Assembly: GCA_955652545.1 (NCBI GenBank)
Contig: CATPCA010000326.1
Span: 1-6,949, forward strand
DNA: 6,949 bases
Source: Candidatus Dormiibacterota bacterium
Lineage (GTDB): Bacteria; Chloroflexota; Dormibacteria; UBA8260
Direction of reading: 5' to 3'
Part shown: positions 1-6,104 of the stretch, one piece after another
How the letters are laid out: the number at the start of each line of letters is the position of its first letter
Numbering within the stretch: position 1 is the first letter of the stretch
Notes under the pieces: generated by a model
Told to the model about the DNA's origin: nothing
The model's database searches: none
The model's input: the letters and a program-made list of their open reading frames with translations, nothing else
Made by a program: the position numbers and the translations under genes

Positions 1-815
1 GTCGGCCGGTCCCCGATGGCGCGGAGGATGAGCACACAGGCGCAGAGGGCCGCGCCCAGCTCGGGCAGCGGTCCGGGCGGTGCTACGGCCAGGGCCAACG
101 CTGTGAAGACGCCGGCGTACATGACGGTTCGTGTCGAGATCGACGGTCGTCGTTCCATGGCCAGCAGAGCGAGCGCGCACCCGATGAGCAGCAAGCTCCC
201 GTGGGTGGGGGTGCCGAAGTACACGAAGTACGACGCGCCGCCTCGCATCGAGAGGACGAGGCTGAGCAGCTGGCCGGCGACGGCGAGGGCAATGCAAGCC
301 GTGAGCGCAGTTCGCCTGTCAGAGAGGCGAAGCAGGGCGATCAGGGCGATGGGCCAGACCAGGTAGAACTGCTCTTCGATCGACAGCGACCACGTGTGGC
401 CGAGGTAACCACCGAGCAGGGAACCCTGGTGCAGGGCCAGGTCCCAGTTCTGGAAGAAGAACAGCGCCTCCGGCGCAGCGCGGACGGTGTTGACGTGGCT
501 GGCCGGCGAGCCGACAACGGTGGCGAGCAGCTCGGCAACGCAGACGACGACGATGAGAACAGGGAGGATGCGCAGCGCCCGCCGGCCATAGAAATTGCGC
601 AGTTGGACGCGCCCCGTGCCTCGGTGCTCCTGCGCGATCAGCGTGGTGATGAGGAAGCCGGACAGCACGAAGAAGATGTCGACCCCGATCTGGCCTCCCG
701 CGAACGGCGGCTGCTCCGCCCAGGCGTGGTTGCACAGGACGGCGACCACCGCGATCGCGCGCAGGCCGTCGAGCGCAGGACGATGACCGAGTTGGAGTGG
801 TTGAGCTGTCTTCAT
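1..815 (-). CDS. Acyltransferase 3 family membrane protein (OafA/YrhL-like), C-terminus beyond the window
   Basis: This integral-membrane O-acyltransferase would transfer acetyl or another acyl group to a cell-envelope or secreted glycan. The first 271 codons are present and stay open to base 1. Visible family motifs are R19-x10-H30 in DGLRAIAVVAVLCNHAW (the conserved Arg/His pair), GVDIFFVLSGFLIT at 44-57, FYGRRALRILP at 75-85, and WSLSIEEQFYLVWP at 142-155. Hydrophobic helices follow one another through the rest. Single-domain members are usually about 350-400 residues, so roughly a third is missing; whether an SGNH domain follows cannot be seen. The ATG at 815 puts the R-x10-H motif at the usual distance from the N-terminus, but no good Shine-Dalgarno sequence precedes it; an in-frame GTG lies three codons upstream at 824. 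It follows the ATPase/small-protein pair on the same strand after a 170-base gap, so co-transcription is possible but not shown. The acyl acceptor is unknown. Confidence 0.93.
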   Translation of the reverse strand, partial: MKTAQPLQLGHRPALDGLRAIAVVAVLCNHAWAEQPPFAGGQIGVDIFFVLSGFLITTLIAQEHRGTGRVQLRNFYGRRALRILPVLIVVVCVAELLATVVGSPASHVNTVRAAPEALFFFQNWDLALHQGSLLGGYLGHTWSLSIEEQFYLVWPIALIALLRLSDRRTALTACIALAVAGQLLSLVLSMRGGASYFVYFGTPTHGSLLLIGCALALLAMERRPSISTRTVMYAGVFTALALAVAPPGPLPELGAALCACVLILRAIGDRP

Positions 816-947
816 GAAGAGCACGAACGTCCGCGAGGGTCTGGATGCTCCGCCGGCAGAGCGTTCTGGAATTCTCTGCGGCCACCTCGACGCCTCGGTT
901 CGGATCCTGCAACGAGTGACGCACGATCGTGACCGTGGGTCGCGCTC

Positions 948-963
948 CGATCAGGCCTGATCG
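948..963. promoter_or_regulatory. Perfect 16-bp palindrome CGATCAGGCCTGATCG
   Basis: A perfect self-complementary 16-mer lies 22 bases past the stop of the small helical gene and 132 bases before the acyltransferase start, all on the minus strand. A second perfect palindrome, CACGATCGTG, sits at 922-931. As RNA the 16-mer could fold as CGATCA/TGATCG around a GGCC loop, but no U-run follows, so a classical terminator is unlikely. An operator for the acyltransferase gene is the other reading. No protein partner can be named. Confidence 0.4.
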
Positions 964-985
964 CCGACGCGCCGGGCGACTGCAG

Positions 986-1375
986 TCAACGGCGCTCTCG
1001 CTCGACCGCGTCCGCCAGCTCCCACGCGCATTCCAACCACGACTGCAGCTCGTCGGCCGTGGGCGCCAGTTCGTAGACGCGGACATGGCATGCTCGTGAC
1101 AGGCCGTTCCAGGTGAGGCTCACCCGCCCTGCCAGCTCGGTTTGGTGAATGAAGTCGCCGAGGCAGAGCAGCTGACACTTCGTCGATGTCTCCCGCATGC
1201 CAGGGCTCCTGAGGTCCCAGAGGGTCGCCAACGACTCCTCGACGGCCTGCCGGCAGAGCATGGCTGCGGCGCGCGGCCAGAGGCCGGCGGTGCGGCTGTC
1301 GTCGACGCGGATGAGGTCGCGCGCCGCGGACACGAGGTCGTGGGCGTCTGCCGCGACGTCACCCGCCACCGCCAC
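986..1375 (-). CDS. Small helical protein of unknown function, coupled to the Rad50-like ATPase
   Basis: This is a soluble, mostly helical protein of 129 residues. I do not recognise a named domain. It is rich in Ala, Leu, Arg and Trp (W33, W53, W89, W113, W118). The segments that look most conserved are RTAGLWPRAAAMLCRQAVEE at 28-47 and WNGLSRACHVRVYELAPTADEL at 89-110 (shown here in two overlapping reads, WNGLSRACH and VYELAPTADEL). Helical character and the R94-A-C-H97 pair recall HEPN-type proteins, but the canonical R-x4-6-H motif is absent, so no RNase activity is claimed. The start overlaps the 3' end of the ATPase gene: GTG at 1375 (17-base overlap) or, better spaced from the upstream GAGG, GTG at 1369 (11-base overlap). 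This arrangement implies translational coupling and a shared job, probably as a partner or regulator of the ATPase. There is no signal peptide or membrane segment. Confidence 0.85.
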   Translation of the reverse strand: MAVAGDVAADAHDLVSAARDLIRVDDSRTAGLWPRAAAMLCRQAVEESLATLWDLRSPGMRETSTKCQLLCLGDFIHQTELAGRVSLTWNGLSRACHVRVYELAPTADELQSWLECAWELADAVERERR

Positions 1376-3812
1376 GCCCCTCGAGGATCCGCTTGCACAA
1401 CTGTTCAGCGCTCCGCACCAGGGTGACCAGGTCGCCGGTGATATCGGTGTGTGATCCTTTGTTGGCCAGTTGGACGATCGTCGTCGCGCCGGGGAGATTC
1501 TTCTCGAGCCAGCCCTGTACGTCTCCGGCGCGGTTCGCGTCTTTGAGCAACGCCATCGCCATCCACATCCGCAGCGTTGTCGGCACTGTCAGCGCCGCGG
1601 CGATCGCCTCATCCGACTTTCCCTCGTGGACCATGCGCCGGGTCACCGCCTCGGAACACGCCGCCTCGAGCGCCAACCGACAGAAGCCTGGCACGACGCG
1701 ACGCGCCTCCGTGGGCAGCCCGCTGCTCTGCGCGACCGCCATCGCGTCATCGATGTGGCGCGTCACCGGGTCGACGATGGGGTGCAGCGAGACCACGGAA
1801 TTCTCGCGACGGTTGACCTCGATGATGGTGGCATCCATCTCGAGCCGGCGCACTGCGGCCGGCAGCCGGTCGTCGTGGGTCAGCACGATGAGCTGCCGAT
1901 CCCGGGCGACGCGAGAGAGCACACGCGCCAGCCCCTCGACCTTGACGGGATCCATCGCCTGCACCGGGTCGTCGATGACGATGAAGCGGAATGGCGATTC
2001 CGGCATGGACGCGCGGGGCAGGAACAGGCTCAGAGCGAGACAGTTCAGCTCTCCCTGGCTCATCACGCCGAGCGCGCTGCCGGCTTCGCCGTCGATGCTG
2101 ACGTCGAGCGTAAGACGACGTTGGTTGGACGTGCTCGTGCCCAGGAGGCGCAGCTCGCCGAGGTGGACGCTGCTGGTCTGGCGGAGCTCGGCCCAGTTCT
2201 TCTGCACCTCGACGGCGATCGGCTCGAACCGCTGCCCCCGGAGCGCCTCGTGCGCGTCCTTGATCCAGCTCTCGGCAGCCCGCAGCCGCGGCAGCGTCGC
2301 GCGCAGCATCTGTGCCTCGTCTGCGCCCGGCAGCCACGCGAGCAATTGCTGGGCGACGGGCCGCCAGCGATCTTCACGCCGCTCCAACTCAGCGCCCGCC
2401 GCGGTGCGCACGTCGGCAACGGCAGCGATGAGGTCGGGGGCGACGGTGTCCAGGTGAGTCGCGAGCGCGAGCAGGTCGTCCGCGGCGGGGGAGCACCAGC
2501 GCTGCCACTGCGCCAGCGCCGCGACCGCGTCCACGCCAACGCCGGACGCTTCGAGCAACGCCGTTGGCGCCGGGACCATCAGCCGGCGTGCGTGGGTGCG
2601 AACCTCGGCGGCGCGCCCGTGGACCTGTTCGACTGACGCGGCCAGCTCCCGCAGCTCCTTGATTCGCTCGGTGGTCTTCAGGCGCCATTCGTAGGTGAGC
2701 ACGCCGGCTGTTCCGCAGACCGGACAGTCCAGGCCCTCGTGAGGGGCATGCACCTTGAGCGCCTGCTCGAGGAGGAGCGCCGTCTCCCGTGCTGCCGCGG
2801 CGTCGCTGCCTCCGATGCGGCCGAGCTCCTCGTTCATCTCACGAAGTCGTGTGGTCGTCTGGCGCACCAGTTCGCGGTCGACAACCTCGAGCGTGCTCAA
2901 CTCGCGCAGCGTTCGCAGCGCGGTGCGTTCTTCGACGGCGGCGACGCCCCAAGCAACGGTCTTGCGGATGGCGTCGACGTCCCATGCCTTGGCGCTCAGT
3001 GCCCTGGTGGTGGTGGTCGCGCGCTCGTCGTCAAGCCCCGCCAGCTGTTGGGTGATCCGCTCTGCCTCGCGTTGCCTGCCCTTGATGGCGGTGTCGGCCT
3101 CGAGCCGCGCACTGCGGAGCAGCGATTCGGCGGCTGCGATGTCGCCAAGACCGAGGATCGACGCGAGGGCGTCGTAGAGCTCGGTGGGTTTGCCCTCCAG
3201 GATGCGGCCCAGCTCGTTCTGGGACAGGAGTGGTGGATACCCGCGCAACGCCTGGTCCCAGCCGGTCTCCTCGATGCTGCGGCGCTTGCCGTCCATCTCG
3301 AGGATGGAGCCGCTCACGTCGGCGACGGCGGGCCAGGTGCGGGTGACCTTCATCGGTGCCGATCGCCCGGCGACCGCGAACGTCGCCGTGATGCGCGGTG
3401 GGCCGTGATGCAGGTTCCGCCACCCCTCGGTCCACACCTTGGGCCGCTCGAACCAGCGGCGGTTGGAGCCCGTCAGCAGCATTTCCAATGCCTCGGCGAC
3501 GGACGACTTCCCGGAGCCATTGCGGCCCACCACCAGCGTCAGGCCGGGACCGGGCCGCAGCTCGAGGGTGGCTGGAGGACCGACACCACGGAATCCCTCG
3601 ACTTCGAGGCGGGTGAGGGACACACTGGCCAGTGCGGCGCCCGGCTTGGCCGCGCGCGAGCCCGCCCGCGGCCGGTCGTCTGCGGCCAGCGCCAAGTGCA
3701 ACGCGTCCGACCCTTCGAAGGCGGCTAGGACCAGTTCGTCGGCGTGCGCGACAGCCGGCGGGCTCTTGACCAGCCGGTCGACGACCAGACTGAACAGCGT
3801 GGGGTCAGGCAT
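1359..3812 (-). CDS. Rad50/RecF-like ABC-type ATPase with a CxxC mini-hook and a helical C-terminal domain
   Basis: This 817-residue cytoplasmic ATPase belongs to the SMC/Rad50/RecF-like branch that acts on DNA. In order it shows: an N-terminal extension (1-62) of no recognised fold; a RecF-like strand start (LTRLEVEGFRGVG, 66-78); Walker A GRNGSGKSS (96-104); a Q-loop in LLSQNELGRIL (Q198); helical arms; CPVC (C363, C366), like a zinc hook on short arms; signature MSQGELN (584-590); Walker B FIVIDDP (610-616); D-loop QAMD (618-621); H-loop LTHDD (H646); and a helical tail (about 700-810) with NKGSH at 784-788. The residue after the Walker B aspartate is D615, not the usual glutamate. Arms are far shorter than in SMC or Rad50, so this is not a condensin or a canonical SbcC. 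The ATG at 3812 is firm because an in-frame TGA lies five codons upstream. Its 3' end overlaps the small helical gene. A defence or DNA-maintenance role is inferred; no nuclease domain is visible. Confidence 0.93.
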   Translation of the reverse strand: MPDPTLFSLVVDRLVKSPPAVAHADELVLAAFEGSDALHLALAADDRPRAGSRAAKPGAALASVSLTRLEVEGFRGVGPPATLELRPGPGLTLVVGRNGSGKSSVAEALEMLLTGSNRRWFERPKVWTEGWRNLHHGPPRITATFAVAGRSAPMKVTRTWPAVADVSGSILEMDGKRRSIEETGWDQALRGYPPLLSQNELGRILEGKPTELYDALASILGLGDIAAAESLLRSARLEADTAIKGRQREAERITQQLAGLDDERATTTTRALSAKAWDVDAIRKTVAWGVAAVEERTALRTLRELSTLEVVDRELVRQTTTRLREMNEELGRIGGSDAAAARETALLLEQALKVHAPHEGLDCPVCGTAGVLTYEWRLKTTERIKELRELAASVEQVHGRAAEVRTHARRLMVPAPTALLEASGVGVDAVAALAQWQRWCSPAADDLLALATHLDTVAPDLIAAVADVRTAAGAELERREDRWRPVAQQLLAWLPGADEAQMLRATLPRLRAAESWIKDAHEALRGQRFEPIAVEVQKNWAELRQTSSVHLGELRLLGTSTSNQRRLTLDVSIDGEAGSALGVMSQGELNCLALSLFLPRASMPESPFRFIVIDDPVQAMDPVKVEGLARVLSRVARDRQLIVLTHDDRLPAAVRRLEMDATIIEVNRRENSVVSLHPIVDPVTRHIDDAMAVAQSSGLPTEARRVVPGFCRLALEAACSEAVTRRMVHEGKSDEAIAAALTVPTTLRMWMAMALLKDANRAGDVQGWLEKNLPGATTIVQLANKGSHTDITGDLVTLVRSAEQLCKRILEGRGGGG

Positions 3813-3860
3813 GGCGAATGGTGATCATGCCGGGGGCGGACGGGGTACTTCGACCAAGCC

Positions 3861-3981
3861 GGGGACGGGCGTGACCCGCTTCAGTCGCTGTCCTCGCTGA
3901 TCGCTGCGGAGCCCCTCGGCTGGCGCCGAGTGGGTCTCCGCGCGGCTGCGGATGCTCCTTGCGCGTGTCACGCCCGTCCCC
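3861..3981. repeat. Nested inverted-repeat structure in the ATPase upstream region
   Basis: Outer arms GGGGACGGGCGTGAC (3861-3875) and GTCACGCCCGTCCCC (3967-3981) are perfect 15-base complements separated by 91 bases. Inside is a second strong hairpin at 3906-3941: GCGGAG (3906-3911) with CTCCGC (3936-3941), CCC (3912-3914) with GGG (3932-3934), and CTCGG (3915-3919) with CCGAG (3926-3930), closing on a six-base loop with single-T bulges. Either strand could fold as a long stem with an inner hairpin. It lies 48 bases ahead of the ATPase ATG, so it may be in that mRNA's leader. Alternatives are a small REP/MITE-like repeat or an independent structured RNA. No target-site duplication is evident at the edges. 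Confidence 0.65.
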
Positions 3982-4086
3982 TCACGTTTCGCTGCCACGG
4001 GGAGGCGCACTCCTTTTGCGCCCGAGAGAGTCAGCTGATTCGCGCCGAAAGCTGCGAACGCGCCACACGCGATGGTACATGCGAGG

Positions 4087-4103
4087 TATCACTAGTGGTG
4101 ATA
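4087..4103. promoter_or_regulatory. Operator-like near-palindrome TATCACTAGTGGTGATA
   Basis: Six-base arms TATCAC and GTGATA flank a TAGTG centre, giving a 17-base dyad with one mismatched pair in an otherwise GC-rich stretch. It sits 62 bases upstream of the YggT-like start, where an operator or the -10 region of either divergent gene would fall. No regulator gene is adjacent, so the binding protein, if any, is unknown. Confidence 0.35.
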
Positions 4104-4151
4104 AGGAAGGCGAATCGGCTGGCTCCGGCCGGCGAGCCCCGCCGAAGTACT

Positions 4152-4156
4152 GGAGG
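4152..4156 (+). promoter_or_regulatory. Ribosome binding site that sets the YggT-like start
   Basis: GGAGG lies 8 bases before ATG 4165, which is ideal spacing. It lies only 2 bases before the in-frame GTG at 4159, so ATG 4165 is preferred and the protein is two residues shorter than the longest open frame. Confidence 0.75.
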
Positions 4157-4164
4157 TCGTGGGC

Positions 4165-4602
4165 ATGGCAACCGAAGCAGCGCAGGTACGGGACGCGCAA
4201 AGCGCAAGCCCGACCAATGGCGCCCGCCCGACGGCGCCGGTGGCCACCTCGCGGCGGCGATTCACGCCCGGCCGCGCTGTGTCGAAGATGACGAACAGCC
4301 TGGCCAGCCTGGTGTGGCTGGCGGTTGGCATCGTCGATACCATCCTCCTGCTCGATTTTGTCTTCCGGCTCATCGGCGCCAATGACGAAGGGTTCGTTCA
4401 CGGCGTCTATGTCGTCGGCTCCACGCTGGCTTCGCCGTTCAACGGCATCTTCGCCAGCGTCGCGCACCAATTCCCGTACACCCTCACGTGGAGCGACCTG
4501 GTCGCGCTTGTTCTCTGCACGATGGCCGGTTGGCTCGTGGTCAGGCTCATCCGCGCCGCGGGCCCGCGTCGTCGTCCAGGTGGTGTGAATCCAGGCAGCT
4601 GA
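4165..4602 (+). CDS. YggT-like small integral membrane protein
   Basis: This 145-residue protein has a hydrophilic, Ala/Thr/Arg-rich N-terminal tail (1-42), a first membrane helix at about 46-70 (SLASLVWLAVGIVDTILLLD and on to FRLI), a loop containing GAND (71-74) and LASPFNGIF (88-96), and a second helix at about 110-129 (DLVALVLCTMAGWLVVRLIR). The tail then ends in basic and Gly/Pro residues. The helix-GAN-ASPF-helix pattern matches the YggT family and its relatives, which are small inner-membrane proteins of poorly defined role, linked in some bacteria to osmotic tolerance or cell-division gene clusters. No division genes are seen here. Its long N-terminal tail is more than the core family needs. 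It is divergent from the ATPase and 122 bases before the mannosyltransferase on the same strand. Confidence 0.8.
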   Translation: MATEAAQVRDAQSASPTNGARPTAPVATSRRRFTPGRAVSKMTNSLASLVWLAVGIVDTILLLDFVFRLIGANDEGFVHGVYVVGSTLASPFNGIFASVAHQFPYTLTWSDLVALVLCTMAGWLVVRLIRAAGPRRRPGGVNPGS

Positions 4603-4605
4603 CTG

Positions 4606-4628
4606 AAGCCTCGGGGGCTTTGGGCCCC
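4606..4628 (+). terminator. Possible weak hairpin after the YggT-like gene
   Basis: Two overlapping, mutually exclusive small hairpins follow the stop codon: AAGCC/GGCTT (4606-4610 with 4616-4620) and GGGGC/GCCCC (4614-4618 with 4624-4628). Only a single T-rich triplet is present and no real U-tract follows, so intrinsic termination is doubtful. Confidence 0.3.
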
Positions 4629-4709
4629 GCTGCCACGTGAAGGACGGCCGCCGGGTTGACGGATGCTGCACTTCTGTGACACCGCCCGCATGGAGATCCA
4701 CGCGAGCGG

Positions 4710-4718
4710 TGCTAGGTT
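4710..4718 (+). promoter_or_regulatory. Extended -10 element for leaderless expression of the GT87-like gene
   Basis: TGCTAGGTT matches an extended -10 (TGn followed by TAnnnT). Its last base is 6 bases before the GTG start at 4725, so transcription would begin at or within a base or two of the start codon. The same TGCTAnnnT pattern precedes the tRNA gene in this window. No clear -35 is seen at the right distance, as is common for extended -10 promoters. The gene lacks a good Shine-Dalgarno sequence, which supports the leaderless reading. Confidence 0.55.
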
Positions 4719-4724
4719 CGATGA

Positions 4725-5915
4725 GTGAGCGATCGCCTCAATGGTCGACTGCTGGCGATCGCGTGCGTCGGGCTGGTCGCCGACCTCGTCGTCCAGCCGC
4801 TGCGCGCCATCCGCGACCTGGCTGACACCGACTTCGTCAACTTCGTTGCCGCATCGCGCATCCTTCGCACAGCGGGGTGCCTGTACTGCACGGCGACGCA
4901 GCAGGCGGTGTCGCACAGCCTGGTCGGCGGGCTGGCGACGGATCGCTTCGTGGTGTTCGTCAGCCCTCCGGTCGTCGCGGCCGCGTTCACGCCGCTGAGC
5001 ACGATCGACCCGCATGTGGCGCTGGCACTCTTTGCCGTCGTCTCCGTGCTCGCGATCGCGGTGGCCGGGTGGCTCATCGCAACCCGCTGGCTCACTGAGC
5101 TCTCGTGGCAGCGCCGGCTCGTGCTGGTCGCGGCGACCGCGGCCTCCGCTCCGGCCGCGTGGGGAATCGCGCTCGGGCAGCTCGATCCGCTCCTCTTCTG
5201 CACGGTCGTGGTCGGGATCACGCTCTGCCGGCGCCACCCCGTCGCCGGCGGCTTGCTCATCAGCGTGCTGGCGGTCAAGCCCCAGCTGTTCCTGCTGGTC
5301 CCGGTGGCGCTGATCGTCGGGCGCAACTGGCGATCAGCGGTCGGTGCAGGCCTCGGCCTGGGCGGTCTGCTGGTGTCGACGCTCGTCCTCATGGGATGGA
5401 ACCACGCGCTCGACTGGCCGCGATTCGTCCTGTCTCAGTACGACAATGTGGCCTCGCATTCGATCTCCGTTCCCCTGAACATCGCGACGCTGTTCGGGTC
5501 GCCGGCGCTCACCGTCGCCGTCTCGCTTGGGTTGCTGGCTGCAGGGGCAGTCATCCTCTGGCAATGTCGCGCGCTTCTTTCGGATGCCGAGACGGCGGTG
5601 GCGTTCGGCCTGACCCTCACCCTGGTTGCGTCGCCTCATCTGCTGGCGTACGACGCACTGTTCCTCGCCATCCCGCTCGCCTGGATGGCGCGCCGACATT
5701 GGGGGCGAGCGGTGACGCTGGCGCTGGCGCTGTCAGCCGCGTACGTCGTCGACTCCCTGGCGTTCCCCACCACCGCGGTCCTGCAGCCGCTGGTGATCCT
5801 CGCAATCGCGATCGTGGTCATCGGCCACGGACGCCACCTGCACCGCACCCGGCGTGCCGCGCTGTTCGTCGGGCCGGGACTGCAGCGCAGCGCTGTCAAC
5901 GCAGCCTCACCCTGA
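4725..5915 (+). CDS. Polytopic GT87-like (DUF2029) mannosyltransferase
   Basis: This 396-residue protein has about nine to eleven hydrophobic helices and fits the GT-C fold of membrane glycosyltransferases that use a polyprenyl-phosphate sugar and build envelope glycolipids or glycans. Family-like signatures are an acidic loop after the first helix (DTDFVNFVAASRIL, D34 and D36), SPP at 80-82, GQLDPLL at 151-157, the KPQLFLLVP segment at 185-193 and SPHLLAYDALFLAIPLAW at 303-320. The length is typical for GT87. The GTG at 4725 is chosen because the ATG at 4721 is in another frame and TGCTAGGTT lies just upstream. A 12-residue frame (ATG 4690 to TGA 4728) overlaps the start as GTGA, but it lies across the -10 element. 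The last ten or so residues run to a stop 17 bases from the tRNA 3' end, in convergent orientation. Donor and acceptor are unknown. Confidence 0.85.
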   Translation: MSDRLNGRLLAIACVGLVADLVVQPLRAIRDLADTDFVNFVAASRILRTAGCLYCTATQQAVSHSLVGGLATDRFVVFVSPPVVAAAFTPLSTIDPHVALALFAVVSVLAIAVAGWLIATRWLTELSWQRRLVLVAATAASAPAAWGIALGQLDPLLFCTVVVGITLCRRHPVAGGLLISVLAVKPQLFLLVPVALIVGRNWRSAVGAGLGLGGLLVSTLVLMGWNHALDWPRFVLSQYDNVASHSISVPLNIATLFGSPALTVAVSLGLLAAGAVILWQCRALLSDAETAVAFGLTLTLVASPHLLAYDALFLAIPLAWMARRHWGRAVTLALALSAAYVVDSLAFPTTAVLQPLVILAIAIVVIGHGRHLHRTRRAALFVGPGLQRSAVNAASP

Positions 5916-5932
5916 ACGCGAAGAGCGTCGCA

Positions 5933-6008
5933 TGGTGGAGCCAGGGGGACTCGAACCCCCGACCCCTTGCATGCCATGCAAGTGCTCTCCCAACTGAGCT
6001 ATGGCCCC
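5933..6008 (-). tRNA. tRNA-Ala (anticodon GGC)
   Basis: The 76-base gene folds into a full cloverleaf: acceptor GGGGCCA with TGGCTCC, D-arm GCTC/GAGC with the AGTTGGGA loop, anticodon stem CTTGC/GCAAG around ATGGCAT (anticodon GGC, reading GCC and GCU alanine codons), and T-arm GGGGG/CCCCC with TTCGAGT. The acceptor stem carries a G3-U70 wobble pair, the identity element recognised by alanyl-tRNA synthetase. The 3' CCA is encoded in the DNA. The gene converges on the GT87-like gene. No attachment-site duplication or integrase is seen nearby. Confidence 0.98.
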
Positions 6009-6015
6009 GGCAGGG

Positions 6016-6045
6016 ATGGTAGCAGCGGAGCCCGCGCCGGCTGAA
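6016..6045 (-). promoter_or_regulatory. Promoter of tRNA-Ala
   Basis: On the minus strand TGCTACCAT (6024-6016) forms an extended -10, with a weak TTCAGC -35 candidate (6045-6040) at an 18-base spacing. The -10 ends 7 bases before the mature tRNA 5' end, so the precursor would carry little or no 5' leader. Confidence 0.5.
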
Positions 6046-6104
6046 GGGCTCTGCAAAGCCGAACTCGGAACACAGCGTCCTCACAACTGCATACAACACC
6101 GCAG

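Larger units (their letters stand above)
3813..4164. other. Divergent intergenic region between the ATPase (-) and YggT-like (+) genes
   Basis: These 352 bases separate two divergent genes and should hold both promoters. They contain the 121-base nested inverted repeat (3861-3981), a near-palindrome at 4087-4103 and the YggT-like ribosome binding site. Four copies of TCGCTG occur at 3885, 3894, 3901 and 3989. On the minus strand an AAAAGGAG Shine-Dalgarno-like run (4017-4010) precedes a short open frame (GTG 3998, or GTG 4010, to TGA 3825) that ends 12 bases before the ATPase ATG. It is Arg/Pro-rich and may only be a leader frame or chance. I could not place a convincing -35/-10 pair on either strand. 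Confidence 0.5.

Noticed and set aside
319..1086. Minus-strand 255-residue frame
   Set aside because: It is a shadow of the acyltransferase and small-protein genes in another frame, with Arg/Pro-rich low-complexity content; the true acyltransferase frame runs from 815 off the left edge.
986..1375. Calling the small partner a HEPN ribonuclease
   Set aside because: The protein is helical and has R94-A-C-H97, but the catalytic R-x4-6-H spacing is absent, so only a loose resemblance remains.
1393..2636. Long plus-strand frames opposite the ATPase (354 and 388 residues)
   Set aside because: They are antisense to a gene with full ATPase motifs; long antisense frames are expected in GC-rich DNA and they contain no domain I recognise.
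2739..3728. Plus-strand 329-residue frame opposite the ATPase N-terminal half
   Set aside because: Same reason: antisense shadow of the Walker A region, no recognisable domain.
3861..3981. Retron, CRISPR or insertion-sequence interpretation of the nested inverted repeat
   Set aside because: No reverse transcriptase, no repeat-spacer array, no transposase and no clear target-site duplication are present.
4407..5392. Minus-strand frames of 276 and 226 residues opposite the YggT-like and GT87-like genes
   Set aside because: Highly charged or Ser/Arg/Thr-rich antisense frames; the plus-strand frames show proper membrane helices and family motifs.
5933..6008. tRNA-Ala as an integration site for a mobile island
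   Set aside because: No integrase and no duplicated tRNA 3' end are visible in the window.
5105..6022. Plus-strand 305-residue frame ending in GDSNPRPLACHASALPTELW
   Set aside because: It is out of frame with the GT87-like gene and its tail is the well-known false peptide from translating across the antisense of a tRNA.
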